A DNA stretch of 64,000 bases from Omphiscola glabra (lineage: Eukaryota; Mollusca; Gastropoda; Lymnaeidae), in the NCBI GenBank assembly GCA_964017045.1, contig OZ024806.1, forward strand, positions 21,132,922-21,196,921. The letters run 5' to 3'. This document shows, one piece after another, positions 11,777 to 22,001 of the stretch. Every line of letters begins with the position of its first letter. The first letter of the stretch is position 1. Both the position numbers and the translations under genes were made by a program. Under the pieces are notes generated by a model. It was not told where the DNA came from. It did not search any database and was given only the letters and a program-made list of their open reading frames with translations.

Positions 11777-12342
11777 TTTTTTTTCTTTTATTATTAAAAA
11801 ATGTATACATATATTTTATACTTTTTAATCATTTAATGATATTCTAATAAAAATATAATTAATATGATGTAATTGAGTATTATTTATTGATTTATTTAAT
11901 GTCTTTAAAAAATTTTGTTTTATAGGCTAATGTATATATTACCAACTTTTACACAAGTCATTAATGTAATGTCAATAATTTCACAAGTCATTTGATTATA
12001 ATTATATAACAAAAGATTATAGCCTAGGGCCTACATAATACTAAATAATAAAAGTAAAGACACATTAAGTAGGCTAAGTATTAAATATTAAATTAACTTA
12101 GCAGTCCATTAAAATTTAATATTAAATAGGCCTTTAAGAGAGTAGTAGAAATACTAATATATATGTATTAGTTTATTAGGCTATATACTTAAACCTACTA
12201 TAACTATTTTTTATATTGTAGGCCTAGTACCAGTTATAGTGGGTGGAAGCATGCTTATATTAAAATTGGGTTCAGTAGTGATTTCCGTATTCTAAAGTTA
12301 CATTACCAAAAAAATGATTATATTTTTTAACATATTTCAATG

Positions 12343-12481
12343 TTACAGGCGAAATGTGTAATCCAGCCATTCTATAGAATGCCTAGTCACAGTGTAGGAT
12401 ACATAATACAATATACACATAAGACTTATACACTTTACTTAGGCATTCTATGAAAGACTGGATTACACAGATTCACTGTAA
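12343..12481. mobile_element. Short foldback element (MITE-like)
   Basis: TTACAGGCGAAATGTGTAAT at the left matches the reverse complement of the right end, and the complementarity continues through CCAG..ATAGAATGCCTA. The two arms are about 65 bp each with some mismatches and enclose a short AT loop. No target duplication is evident. No coding content. Confidence 0.7.
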
Positions 12482-12629
12482 AATTAAGATTACATAATAT
12501 TTTTTTTTTTTAAATGAGTAAATTGTTTCTTCGTCATATTGTTTCTTGGGTAATTTGTTTGAGAGTCACTTAAGACATGAAAAAGGCAAGGAAAGTTATT
12601 TCGTCATTTTCGCGGTGCGCAGAACGTGT

Positions 12630-12780
12630 GTGAATGGACATTTTAAACTTTCGGTTTCGGCCGAATGTCCCGTTAAATTTTTTTTGTTTCGGCTTCGGTT
12701 GCGGCCGAAAGTCATTTTTAACCTTTGGTCTGTTTTCGGTTTCGGCCGAAATAAGAAAATCACTTTCTGTTCGGTCCCTA
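12630..12780. repeat. TTTCGG-rich palindromic repeat
   Basis: TTTCGGTTTCGGCCGAA and variants occur three times in both orientations. Frames through it give Arg/Lys/Pro-rich pseudo-peptides on the minus strand. This is a repeat, not a gene. Confidence 0.55.
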
Positions 12781-13070
12781 ATGCCTATCCTCTTCTCTAA
12801 GTTGATGCCAAGAATCCAAACAGCAGATTCTCTTTTCTTTAAACATATTTCCAAAAGCGTTTCAAAATACACTGAAGTATTTCAGCACCCGTGAGAATGC
12901 CAGCCACCTCCGCCACCTTGAGAACCATATTTTTTTCATGATACAGCTGTCGCTTTCTCAGAAAAGATAAGGTGATGTTTCGGGGTCAAAGCTTCTTGTG
13001 TCATTTCATAATTTGTGATACACCTGGTTGGTTTAAACAAAGCTCTTCGTTTCTAGGTTAGCCAAAAAAA
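12780..13070. repeat. Dispersed repeat family, copy 2
   Basis: See the colinear copy at 8165-8510; ATGCCAAGAATCCAAACAGC, TACAGCTGTCGCTTTCTCA and TGTTTCGGGGTCAAAG anchor the alignment. Confidence 0.6.
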
Positions 13071-13884
13071 AATAAAAATTTCTTTTTAATCAAAGAAAAT
13101 ATTTTGCCATGAACAATAAAACTGGCATTTTATTGTGGTAACATTTTATCATATGTATATAGCAATGAATGACACCAACTCGTCTGTGTTCGGTGTAACA
13201 ACTGATTTTTATTCTACATTCTTTTATACTCCTTTTATACTTCACATTCATGATCACTCATTCCATTTTTCCACGCCTTTATGTTTTAATATTCAGGAAT
13301 AAAAACAACTCACCACGTCCAGTCACACCACATGACAACAACACAGGCCAAGCAGGTCACAAAGTTCACTCACAACTCACAATAATAATCGTTAGTCTTG
13401 CATACTATCATATATATATGGTATATATATGTATATATATTTATAATGTTTTTACTTTTTAAAAAATTGTGGGGTGGAAGGACAATGATATGAGTATGTC
13501 TGTGTGTTTCCCCAACAGATTCAGTAATTTAAATGCTTTAATGACGACAGCATTATATGTCAGTCTGTAACAAAATGACATTGTTACAACGTCAGTGGCT
13601 GGCCGTTTTCAAATTATTATTTTTTTGGTGCTAATTGTATGTCAATTTCATGTACAACATATTTCCTTTTAGAACACTTGATCAATGAGAAATGCCTTCA
13701 ATTCATGTATTTTTAACACATTGAGTGCGTACTTGGTACACATTTTGTTCACAAATTCTCTTGAAAAAAACACTTCTGACTGTGGCATTAGAGCTTCGTC
13801 CCCCAAAATGTTTTTAAAAAATACCCAAAAACAAAACTTATAATAAACCATTTTGGTGCTACGTTTTTGGACATGTGATGGAAA

Positions 13885-14035
13885 AAGTACATATTCAAAA
13901 CATTATGTGAAATTAGCTGGTTACAAATTTATAAACCACATCTTCAAAACATCATTTAAATTTAGCTTGGTACAAATGTCAAAAGTACATCTTCAAAACA
14001 TCATTTTAAGTTAGCTGATGTTTTGAAGCTTGAAG
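13885..14035. repeat. Diverged ~60-bp tandem repeat
   Basis: Three copies of a unit with ACATCTTCAAAACATCATTT followed by TTAGCT. No coding content. Confidence 0.55.
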
Positions 14036-14164
14036 TTGGCAGCGTACGATCGTCAAAGTCAGTCAGTGGTACCCCAAAAAAGTAAGAAGCCGTTCGAGAT
14101 TGTATACAGCTATTATTCAATGTACAGAAAATATAATTTAAAAAATCCCCATATAAAAAATTTA

Positions 14165-14310
14165 GCAAGGGTTTTCGAGAGTTATTTTCGGCTTAAACCG
14201 GGTCACGTCTCAATGTTCAGAACACGCTGCTCTTATGTAATGGAAAAATAAGTATCTTAAATAATAATCACATAATAAGGAACGTGTCTGTTATAAACTT
14301 GAACAAAGCA
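14165..14310. repeat. Dispersed repeat, related to 10625-10800
   Basis: Shares TTATGTAATGGAAAAA and ATAATAATCACAT in the same order as its relative. Confidence 0.55.
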
Positions 14311-14387
14311 GGTTAGTGCACAAAAGTTAACTTGTAAAATTTAAAATGTAGTAGTTAACATTAAAAAATTGACATTTAAAATTTAAT

Positions 14388-14480
14388 ATAGAAAGTTAAC
14401 ATGGAAAAGTTAACATGGAAAAGTTAAAACGGAAACGTTTGCATTGAAAAGTTAGTATGAAAAAGTTCACATGGAAATTA
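14388..14480. repeat. ~14-bp repeat (GTTAACATGGAAAA)n
   Basis: About six imperfect copies. The remaining upstream flank of the peptide gene (14480-15450) has a 117-codon open frame at 14979-15332 that starts on TTG and lacks splice signals or a recognisable domain. It is not called. Confidence 0.55.
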
Positions 14481-15451
14481 TTGAATTTTTTAAAAGTGTT
14501 TTAATGAAAATAATTGTTTGCTATACAAAAAATTAGAATAAAATTTAGTTTTTTTGTGACCTTAAAATAAAAGTATATTACATTACGAAATATATATTCT
14601 TTTAAACCTTTATTAAAGTAACTTAAAACTATTATTCTTTAACTTTAAATGAAAAGAAATGTTTTAACGAGCAATAAATAAGTTTAAATGTTAATTTATA
14701 AAATATTTATTCAACTAGTGTTTCAATAATACATTATTGTCCTTATTTTATTTGTCCTGTCTGCTGATGTTTGCTTTTGGCCGACACTTTCTTGTCTCAC
14801 TGTCCTGTGTCTTGATCCAGGCGTCCAAACACCGCGATCTACTTTATCCTTAGCACAGCTAAATCAGTCCTTTATTTACTATCCTTTATGTATTAAGCTA
14901 GTGTTTCTGACTAATGCGTATGACTTTTAAAATAAATTAAAATGTCACCTGACATACACATTTGCACGTAGGTTTTAATTGGCTACTTTAAAATACAACA
15001 TATTGATTTTGCTATTTACGGAATCAAAAATAGAATTTTGTTATTTTTTCCTCATTATTACAGTAAAATTGTTGTCCAATAGAATGGTCTCAATCATGAG
15101 CGTGGGTAATGAACAGGTTATGAATGGTCAACTTAATATGAATGGGTTTATCTTTGGGGGCTTTGTTTTAAAACCATATCATCAAAATTTTGAAAGTTTT
15201 AAAAATCAACAAGTAAGTGAAATCACGAAAACTTCACGAAACTCTGATAAAGTATATAAATTTAGCTTTCAACTTCACACTTATAATGAAAGCGCTATCT
15301 ACATGGTTAAAAAACAACAACAACAAAAATAAACGTTATGTAATTAATTTTTATGAAACTTTTTTGTAATACAAAAAAAAAATCATAGAATATAAATTTT
15401 TTCTATTCTTCCTTTAAATTAAACTGATCACGAAACAGGAAAACGCCAGAA

Positions 15452-15459
15452 TATAAAAG
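15452..15459 (+). promoter_or_regulatory. TATA box of the peptide-precursor gene
   Basis: TATAAAAG lies 28-39 bp before plausible start sites (ACATCT at 15478-15483 or TCAGCTT near 15489), and the first-exon donor follows at 15525. Position relative to a perfect donor is what makes this TATA credible among many AT stretches. Confidence 0.75.
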
Positions 15460-15479
15460 GAGCCACATTTCGTCTGGAC

Positions 15480-15524
15480 ATCTGCTACTCAGCTTTCCAA
15501 AAGTTATATCCGTGTTCACCGAAG
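15480..15524 (+). other. Non-coding first exon (5' UTR) of the peptide-precursor gene
   Basis: A short exon of about 35-45 bp between the TATA box and GAAG|GTAAGT, a perfect consensus donor. It contains no ATG. It would be joined to 19038, where the acceptor TTTCTTGTTACAG abuts the start codon. The exact 5' end is inferred. Confidence 0.65.
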
Positions 15525-16308
15525 GTAAGTTGGCATTTATTCGTCCCTCCGTCGTCTGCCTGTTCGTAACTTTATCTATCTATATCCGTCTACTATGTTG
15601 TTTATTTTTGAATGTATGTTGCGTATTAGATAAGCTAAGAGTGGATTAAATTATTTAAATAATCGTTAAAGATATTTTGTTTTCGCTCGGGTTACCCCCT
15701 ACCCCTCTTTTTTTGTTGTTGATTAGATATGGAGATTAAAATAAGAGTCTTTTTAAAATAAAAATGTTTTCTCGATTCTGTTAAATAGATTTTCGTATTT
15801 TACGTGTACTGTATAATGTAAAATGACGAAGTTGTCTGCGGATTTTTAACGATTCTATGTGACTAGATCAAACTGTGTCACTTCTGCATATAGTTAATCG
15901 GATGTCTCGTTTCATGAATAGTGGTCAGCACATTAGCATATTAATAAAAATCAGGGGTGATGGTTGACGGGTGTGAGTGGTAGCTTGCTTATTAAATAGA
16001 CAATGAATGAATTTGCGATAGAAGAAACAACAACTAACAAACAAAATAGTATGTGTCTTTTTTTTAAAGTATCGCTGTATCGATATTCCCCTTTCAACCA
16101 ATCAAATTTATACATAATGATGCCACTCAGACAAACAGCGTGCATCCAAAATACCACGATGTTGAACCTCTGACAGATTAAACAGTTGAAATCTCTGTGC
16201 AAAAAACAGCAACAAAATAATACGCTATTGGGTGTAAGTGTCGCTTACAAGATAAGATGTGTCGTTATGCTATCTGTAGAGCCCATTCTAGCCACAAGTT
16301 GGATGATT

Positions 16309-16980
16309 GTCTCTGTCGCACCGGCAAGATGGGGTACGTAAGTATCTTGCATTATCAAGACGGGTACGTGTGCCTCTTGCACCAGCAACATGGTTACATG
16401 TGTCTCTGTTGCACCTAACAAACAATCGGCAGAAGCGGCACTGAGCACGAAGCTCTTGGCCGGCCACTCACGAAGAGCGGCGTCCCCAGCCCCGACCCAG
16501 CAGCTTCTCTGTTGCACCAGCAAGGTGGGTACACTTGTCTGTTGCACTAGCTGAATGGGGACACGTGTCTCTTGCACCAGCAAGATGGGTGCATGTGTCT
16601 CTTGCACCAGCAAGATGGGTGAGTGTGTCTCTTGCACCAGCAAGATGGGTGCGTGTGTCTCTTGCACCAGCAAGATGGGTGCGTGTGTCTCTTGCACCAG
16701 CAAGATGGGTGCGTGTGTCTCTTGCACCAGCAAGATGGGTGCGTGTGTCTCTTGCACCAGCAAGATGGGTGCGTGTGTCTCTTGCACCAGCAATATGGGT
16801 GCGTGTGTCTCTTGCACCAGCAAGATGGGTGCGTGTGTCTCTTGCACCAGCAAGATGGGTGCGTGTGTCTCTTGCACAAGCAAGATGGGTGCGTGGGTCT
16901 CTTTCACTGGCACAATGGATGCATGTGTCTGTTACACTAACAAGACAAGTGCGTGTGATTGTTGCACCCGCAAGATGGGG
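16309..16980. repeat. 30-bp minisatellite
   Basis: About 16 well-conserved copies at 16506-16910 of a 30-bp unit containing TGTGTCTCTTGCACCAGCA, with more diverged units at 16309-16414 and 16910-16980. The 30-bp period keeps several frames open on both strands (Val-Ser-Leu-Ala-Pro, Thr-His-Ala-Pro-Ile types). These mirror-image frames are artefacts. The array is interrupted at 16415-16505. Confidence 0.95.
16415..16505. other. GC-rich insertion within the minisatellite
   Basis: Roughly 91 bp with much higher GC than its surroundings (contains CTTGGCCGGCCACTCACG and GGCGTCCCCAGCCCCGACC). It splits the 30-bp array and has no repeat similarity to it. It could be a small retroposed fragment; I could not identify the source. 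Confidence 0.5.
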
Positions 16981-17080
16981 TATTGCAATAATGCCAGTAC
17001 ACACAATTCTGTCTTAGCAAGCAAAAGGATTTTCTTTTTAATAATTCCTCTTCAGCCCTCAGTATCCCAAATTTGATAAA

Positions 17081-17275
17081 TTAGCGAGTACCCGGCATGC
17101 GATTCAATGCCACTCAAAGAAATAAAGTGTTTGTGTTTTAATTATGATTTTTGAAGTACTTTTATATACACAATATTTTTTTTTGTTTTTACCGTCTGGT
17201 TCGTACTGGAATAAATTAGAAGTTTTTTCGAAGAGTGAGCAGGCCACACACAGCTGTCCATGTAAGAAGCATGGA
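17081..17275 (-). mobile_element. Helitron 3' end with helicase C-terminal remnant
   Basis: On the minus strand, 17271 to 17192 reads CFLHGQLCVACSLFEKTSNL, the degraded form of the HGQLYVA(C/L)SR motif found near the C-terminus of PIF1-type helicases, including those of Helitrons. About 110 bp downstream come a hairpin (GGCAT, 8-nt loop, ATGCC), nine bases and CTAA followed by T, as expected for a Helitron 3' terminus (hairpin then CTRR, insertion before T). A second copy in opposite orientation lies at 23431-23619. It is inside the intron of the peptide gene and antisense to it. Confidence 0.75.
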
Positions 17276-17884
17276 TTTTAAAAGTTTAGTTCACACACTC
17301 GTAGCGATTTTAAAATGGTTGTAATAATTTAGAAACATTTTCGGGCGTGATCACAACAACTCACCAAAGTTTTATCGCAATGGCATAAATGGTATAGGGG
17401 ACTGCAACTTCCCTTGTCACCCAGAGTTATCGTTCATACCGAGGAGTACAAAGAACGTACAAAGATGGCTGCTCACATGGCGAAAACAGCATTTGAGACT
17501 GGCGAGTTGAAGAAATTAAGACTTTTTTTACGGGAATTGCATAAGCCGTTATCTGGAAATAAAGCAGCAATTTGTAGATCGGGCACGCGGCTGTGTAGCG
17601 TTGCGAATTTGTGGGGGAAAAACGTATGTATCTGAGACATTTTTCTAATTTCAAGGCGTAAAAGATTAACAAGGGCAAGTACCACTGCTTTTTCAGACCG
17701 TTGCAGTGGCCTATAGGAGCGCATACGGTTTGAAATTCTGTTTATATGGCTCATATTAGAAACTAACACGACCATAGGGCCCCTGGCCCAAAACGGAATA
17801 ATTTAAAAGGGCCGTAATTGACTCAGAAACAAACTCATAATAAGATTTATCGCAATCGCGAAAAATTGTGTAGGAGCGCATACG

Positions 17885-18388
17885 GGATACACAGACATAC
17901 ATACATAATACATACATAAATACATACATTAATACATACATGCATACATATATATATATATATACACACACACATATATACATACATACATACATATATA
18001 CATACATACATACAAACATACATACATTCATACACACATACATACATACAAACACACACACACACATACATACATACATACATACAAACATACATACATA
18101 CATAAATACATACATAAATACATGCATACATATATACATATATACATACATACACACATACATACATACACACACATACATACATATATACAAACACACA
18201 CAGACATACACACATACAAACATACATACATACATATATACATACACACATACATACATACATACATGCATACATACATACATACATATATAAATACATA
18301 CATACACACATACATACATACGTACAAACACACACATACATACATACATACATACATACATACATACATACATACATACATACATACT
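17885..18388. repeat. (CATA)n microsatellite
   Basis: About 500 bp of CATA/CACA tetranucleotides with minor variants. It gives long Cys-Met-Tyr-Val or Tyr-Ile-His-Thr pseudo-frames on both strands, which are artefacts. Its right edge abuts the 3' end of a minus-strand LINE, suggesting growth from a LINE tail. Confidence 0.97.
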
Positions 18389-18394
18389 AATAAT

Positions 18395-18715
18395 AAAGTT
18401 CATTTGAAAAATAACGCGTCATCCCCAAAGGCTCGTGGCGCGGTACAAAGTCAAATCTGGGAGATAATAGATAGTTGTAAACGATGGTAGACAACATCAC
18501 CCCAGCAGGTTGTGTGCGAAATAGATGAGTTTTTAAATCGGTTTTGAAGGACTCCAGCGCCTGGCTGTTTCTGAGAGCGTCAGGAAGGGTGTTCCAAATG
18601 GCTGGGCCAGCAAATGCGAAAGTTCGCCTTCCGTAAAAGTCTCAAGGCGAACACGCGGTATCGAGAGTTTGACACTATGGGACAAGCGGAGTTGTCTAGT
18701 GGGTACATACATACA
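18395..18715 (-). mobile_element. LINE ORF2 C-terminus remnant, frameshifted
   Basis: The minus strand encodes RQLRLSHSVKLSIPRVRLETF and then, in another frame, RTFAFAGPAIWNTLPDALRN followed by SFKTDLKTHLF. This is the C-terminal signature of CR1-like LINE polymerases (R-x-F-x-x-x-x-P-x-x-W-N-x-L-P, then F-K-x-x-L-K-T-H-L-F). The frame changes near 18640, so the copy is a pseudogene. Its 3' end meets the CATA array. Confidence 0.85.
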
Positions 18716-19037
18716 TAATGCAGACAGACATTCATTTATATATGGATGTTTACTGAGCATTGTATTATTCATCACAGTTAGTCAACTAAGACGTTTGCTT
18801 GGATCATTGTATCTCGTAGAAATATTAGATTAATTGTTTCATATGTCACAATTTAATTATGTTAAAAATTATTTAATTTTAATGGATTTGGTATAGTCTT
18901 TTTTTTTAAAATTATTAAATAAAAGTTGCTACTAGTAAGGGGAGTAAAAAGAAAATTTTAAAAGGGCTTTAGGCTTTACATCTTGAACACACTTTTTTTA
19001 GTTTGTGAACTGAAATTTCTCCTGTTTCTTGTTACAG

Positions 19038-19571
19038 ATGAAGACTTTTTTTGTGGTTCTTTGTCTTGTTGCGATAGCCTCGGCAAGGCCAAGCAATGTT
19101 GTATCATCTACCGACAGCAGAAGCATTGACTTACCTGCCCTTGGCCATGATATTGATGCTCTCGTAAACACTCTTGGGAACCTTCTCGGTGGAAAGAGAA
19201 ATATTGGCGATTTTTTTAACGTCATTAAAGAGATACTGCCATATATATCGACACCACTGGCGGCTGGTAAAAGAAGCATTGACTTACCAGCTCTTGGACA
19301 TGACATTGATGCTCTCGTAAACACTCTTGGGAACCTTCTCGGTGGAAAGAGAAATATTGGCGATTTTTTCAACACCATTAAAGATTTACTGCCATTAATA
19401 TCCGACCCACTGGTTTCTGGTAAAAGAAACATTAACTTACCTGCCCTTGGACATGATATTGATGCTCTCGTAAACACTCTTGGGAACCTTCTCGGTGGAA
19501 AGAGAAATATTGGCGATTTTTTCAACGCCATTGGAGATTTCTTATTTCCTCCGAGTACAGTCGTCTCCTAA
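19038..19571 (+). CDS. Secreted multi-copy peptide precursor (unrecognised family)
   Basis: A 177-residue precursor. Residues 1-16 (MKTFFVVLCLVAIASA) are a classical signal peptide with an A-S-A cleavage site. A short spacer ends in a single Arg (28). Three 51-residue units follow (29-79, 80-130, 131-177, the last 47). Each holds peptide A (begins SIDLPALGHD or NINLPALGHD, ends NTLGNLLG before Gly-Lys-Arg) and peptide B (begins NIGDFFN). All three A copies and the first two B copies end in Gly-Lys-Arg, the signal for prohormone-convertase cleavage and C-terminal amidation; the last B copy ends at the stop. Expected products are about 21-24 residues, amphipathic and acidic. The design is that of neuropeptide or multi-copy host-defence precursors acting outside the cell after passage through the secretory route. 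I do not recognise the peptides. The start at 19038 is chosen because the splice acceptor ends at 19037 and the signal peptide follows directly. Coding over a triplicated unit and an opposite-strand open frame are explained by this gene. Confidence 0.9.
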   Translation: MKTFFVVLCLVAIASARPSNVVSSTDSRSIDLPALGHDIDALVNTLGNLLGGKRNIGDFFNVIKEILPYISTPLAAGKRSIDLPALGHDIDALVNTLGNLLGGKRNIGDFFNTIKDLLPLISDPLVSGKRNINLPALGHDIDALVNTLGNLLGGKRNIGDFFNAIGDFLFPPSTVVS

Positions 19572-19742
19572 ACAGTTCAGGAGGGATGGTTATATAAGGC
19601 CCCCCCCCCTTAACTTCTTAAGGAGGTATGGAAACATAAAGAAATCTAGGAGGGATGAAACATAAGGTTTAAGGGTGGAAAATCACTAAATTACTTTTTA
19701 AATTTGATTTTAATTAATATTCTCGCTTTATTGTGAATTGAT

Positions 19743-19748
19743 AATAAA
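19743..19748 (+). terminator. Polyadenylation signal of the peptide-precursor gene
   Basis: AATAAA 172 bp after the stop codon, followed at once by GT-rich sequence (TTGTTGTTGTTAG), the usual downstream element. The 3' UTR between contains a diverged repeat of GGAGGGATGG..ATA.AAG. Confidence 0.7.
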
Positions 19749-19769
19749 GCTTGTTGTTGTTAGAGGCCT

Positions 19770-20230
19770 TTTTTAAATAAGGTAATTAGTTCATTTGATA
19801 ATAAATCAGATAGTTGTTGTATGACATGTTTTAATTTTATAATAGCTCGTCTTGTTGTTGTATGGTTATTTATTTAATTAAATCTCTTGTTGTGTTTAAT
19901 AGTTTTAATAAGTTTATTTTAATATCGAAGGGTTCTCAAAGTATTCGAACCTTCTTTTTTAATTAATTGATTTTAATATCAAAGGCGTCAAAAAAAAAAT
20001 TAATATGACTTTTTAATTAGTAAATTTGACTATTGAATGGTTTACAAAATATTTTAAAATAGATTCTTAAAATTAAATAGTTTAAAATAAATGGTTTTAT
20101 TGAACGCTTCTCAAACTTGGGTTAGGGATCATCATACTTTGTTTCATATGAACAAGAAAGTCTAAGTATTTCTGTAGAAAGTTCTAGAAGAAATTAAATT
20201 TTCATCATTGTACCGATAAGCAAGAGACAA
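19770..20230. other. AT-rich flank after the peptide gene
   Basis: Low-complexity AT sequence with TTGTTGT runs. Nothing further is seen. Confidence 0.4.
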
Positions 20231-20259
20231 GTCTTAGTAATTAAATAATTACATGTTAT

Positions 20260-20760
20260 CATTTTTCAGATGTCTTTGGTCTGGTCCCTTGAAAAAAAAA
20301 TTCAACGGGTCCTTCCAATTATCACTAATGAAATGGTGTCTAATTCTTGCCCGTCAACCCTTTTGTGTTTTTTCTTGTCGTTAAGTTTACTTAAGTTAAA
20401 AGAATGGGCTATTTTAAAGGGTTACCGGAAATTTGGTCGAATCTTTTTTTTTCAGTTCGCACATTAAAATTTGCGTCAAATTTCTTTTTGAACGCACTAT
20501 ATATATATATATAAGAATGAGCTATAGGGACATAACGCCAAAGAGCCGAAAATATTTTGATACGATCGGACTCTTAAAAACAAACATAGTTATTTTCTAT
20601 TATTTTACGGAAATCGAATAAATTTACATGCGCAAAAAATATTATATTTCCGCTTTTATTTTACCAAACATTTAAGTATTATTATTATAAATTACAAATA
20701 CATATAAAGAAACAACTAAGCAACTATCTTAAGCATTTTATATGCGTTTAAAAGTTATGA
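20260..20760. repeat. Dispersed repeat related to 23620-24290 and 60510-60800
   Basis: CAGATGTCTTTGGTCTGGTCCC...AACGGG matches CAGATATTTTGGGTCTCGTCCCC...CCCGTTG at 24240-24280. CGTTAAGTTTACTTAAGTT matches at 23994-24010. TTTGCGTCAAATTTCTTTTT (20472-20491) matches 23652-23672 in reverse. The tail (TATTATTTTAC.GAAATCGAAT; TATTATTATTATAAATTA) matches 60510-60760. These look like pieces of one or more Helitron-associated repeats. Confidence 0.5.
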
Positions 20761-20799
20761 AAAAAAATAAATAGAAAAAATATGATCAAAGAAATACAT

Positions 20800-21460
20800 A
20801 GTATCACATTTATCGGGAAAACCTAAACATCAATTGTTGTTAGTGCGTTCTTTAGCGCGTTGTCAATAAGGCGAAATAAAATTAAAATTAATTAGTTCTA
20901 AATAATCACGCAAATGACGTCATAGTGCGAATAGGATATTTAGCCAAAGCTGAAAGTTCTATGATTTAATAAAAGAGCGGGACAAAACTAATTATGTACA
21001 TTCCCCTTCTTATAAGTATAAATTAATAAATAGCATTGATTGCTTTTTAAATTGCTAAACTTAAATACTAATTTAGCATTGTATTTTTAACATTCAATAA
21101 GTTTGTACTTTTTATTCATTCCAAAAATAAACTTTTATGAAATTTATAAAGTACTAAAAACTCTACATTTAAAAATAATATATATAAGAATATGCCTTTT
21201 AATTAAATTGGTGTAGCAAAACTAAATAGCAAAATAGCATTTTTAATACACTTATCACTGACATAGATAAGAAATAAGCGTATTAAATGCGAAAAAAAAT
21301 TTATGCGTAAGTAAGGGGGCTACTACAATCCAGTGGATGATTTATTGTTTTTTTTAAACTCTGTGTAGCCCACTATACACTTTACATTCATTTTGTCCAG
21401 TACAGCACAAGATAAGCCTCAGAATAAATTTGATCAATAATTAACCTTCTTCGATAAATG
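20800..21460. other. AT-rich DNA, nothing identified
   Basis: No gene, RNA or clear repeat was seen in this stretch. Confidence 0.4.
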
Positions 21461-21479
21461 TATATCAATGGTAGGAAAT

Positions 21480-21700
21480 TGAGTTCATGCATTTTTACTT
21501 GGATGACAATATCTTTCAATCCAATGACAATTCAGTTGTAAAAAAAAAAGAAGCTATATTCTCATTTTACATATGAACATATGTTAACCAATTAAGAAAA
21601 TCAATGATTTTAACAAAACATAAAAATATTTTCATAATTATCCCCAGGGATAGGAAAACCCAATAACTTTACACAAGTGAAAATTTAATTTAAAAAATAG
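21480..21700. repeat. Dispersed repeat, related to 3735-3960
   Basis: Shares CTTGGATGACAATATCTTT and TATATTCTCATTTTACA and the following TTAAGAAAATCAATGA with its relative. Confidence 0.5.
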
Positions 21701-21714
21701 AGATTTTATTTGAT

Positions 21715-21955
21715 AGAGAGATAGAAAGACAGACAGACAGGCAGACAAATACACAGATAGGTGTTAAGGAGATAGAGATGTAGATAAAAGATAGCAAAAA
21801 GGATGGATGGATGGATGAAAGGATGGATGGATGGAAGGGTGGGTGGGTGAGAGGGTGAATGGATGGATAGATAGGTAAAAAGTTAGGTAGGCAGGTAGGT
21901 TGGTAGGTAGGTAAGTAGGTAGATATATATGTAGTTAAGTAGGTAGGGAGATAGG

Positions 21956-21988
<33 letters not shown>

Positions 21989-22000
21989 GGGTAGATAGAT
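21715..22000. repeat. GATA/GATG/GGTA microsatellite
   Basis: A compound array of GATA-, GATG- and GTAG-type tetranucleotides, adjoining a MITE at 22002 that separates it from the GACA array. Confidence 0.9.
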
Positions 22001-22001
22001 A

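Larger units (their letters stand above)
15525..19037 (+). other. Intron 1 of the peptide-precursor gene
   Basis: Spans 3513 bp from GTAAGT to a pyrimidine-rich acceptor (TTTCTCCTGTTTCTTGTTACAG). It is stuffed with repeats: a 30-bp minisatellite, a Helitron 3' end, a CATA microsatellite and a LINE remnant, each listed separately. No alternative exon was recognised. Intron status is inferred from the paired splice signals, without transcript evidence. Confidence 0.65.

Noticed and set aside
14979..15332. 117-codon frame upstream of the peptide gene
   Set aside because: Starts on TTG, AT-driven composition, ends in a CAA run, and no splice or promoter signal. The TATA box and first exon of the peptide gene lie just downstream and do not include it.
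16245..17076. Six overlapping open frames of 100-220 codons on both strands
   Set aside because: They are all translations of the same 30-bp minisatellite; the unit length is divisible by three and stop-free, so open frames in every phase are expected without coding function.
17756..18490. Long Cys-Met-Tyr-Val and Tyr-Ile-His-Thr frames
   Set aside because: Pure CATA microsatellite in both strands; no promoter, splice signal or non-repetitive coding part.
18998..19531. 177-codon minus-strand frame opposite the peptide gene
   Set aside because: It is the shadow of the triplicated precursor. The + strand has the signal peptide, cleavage sites, splice acceptor and poly-A signal; the minus frame has none.
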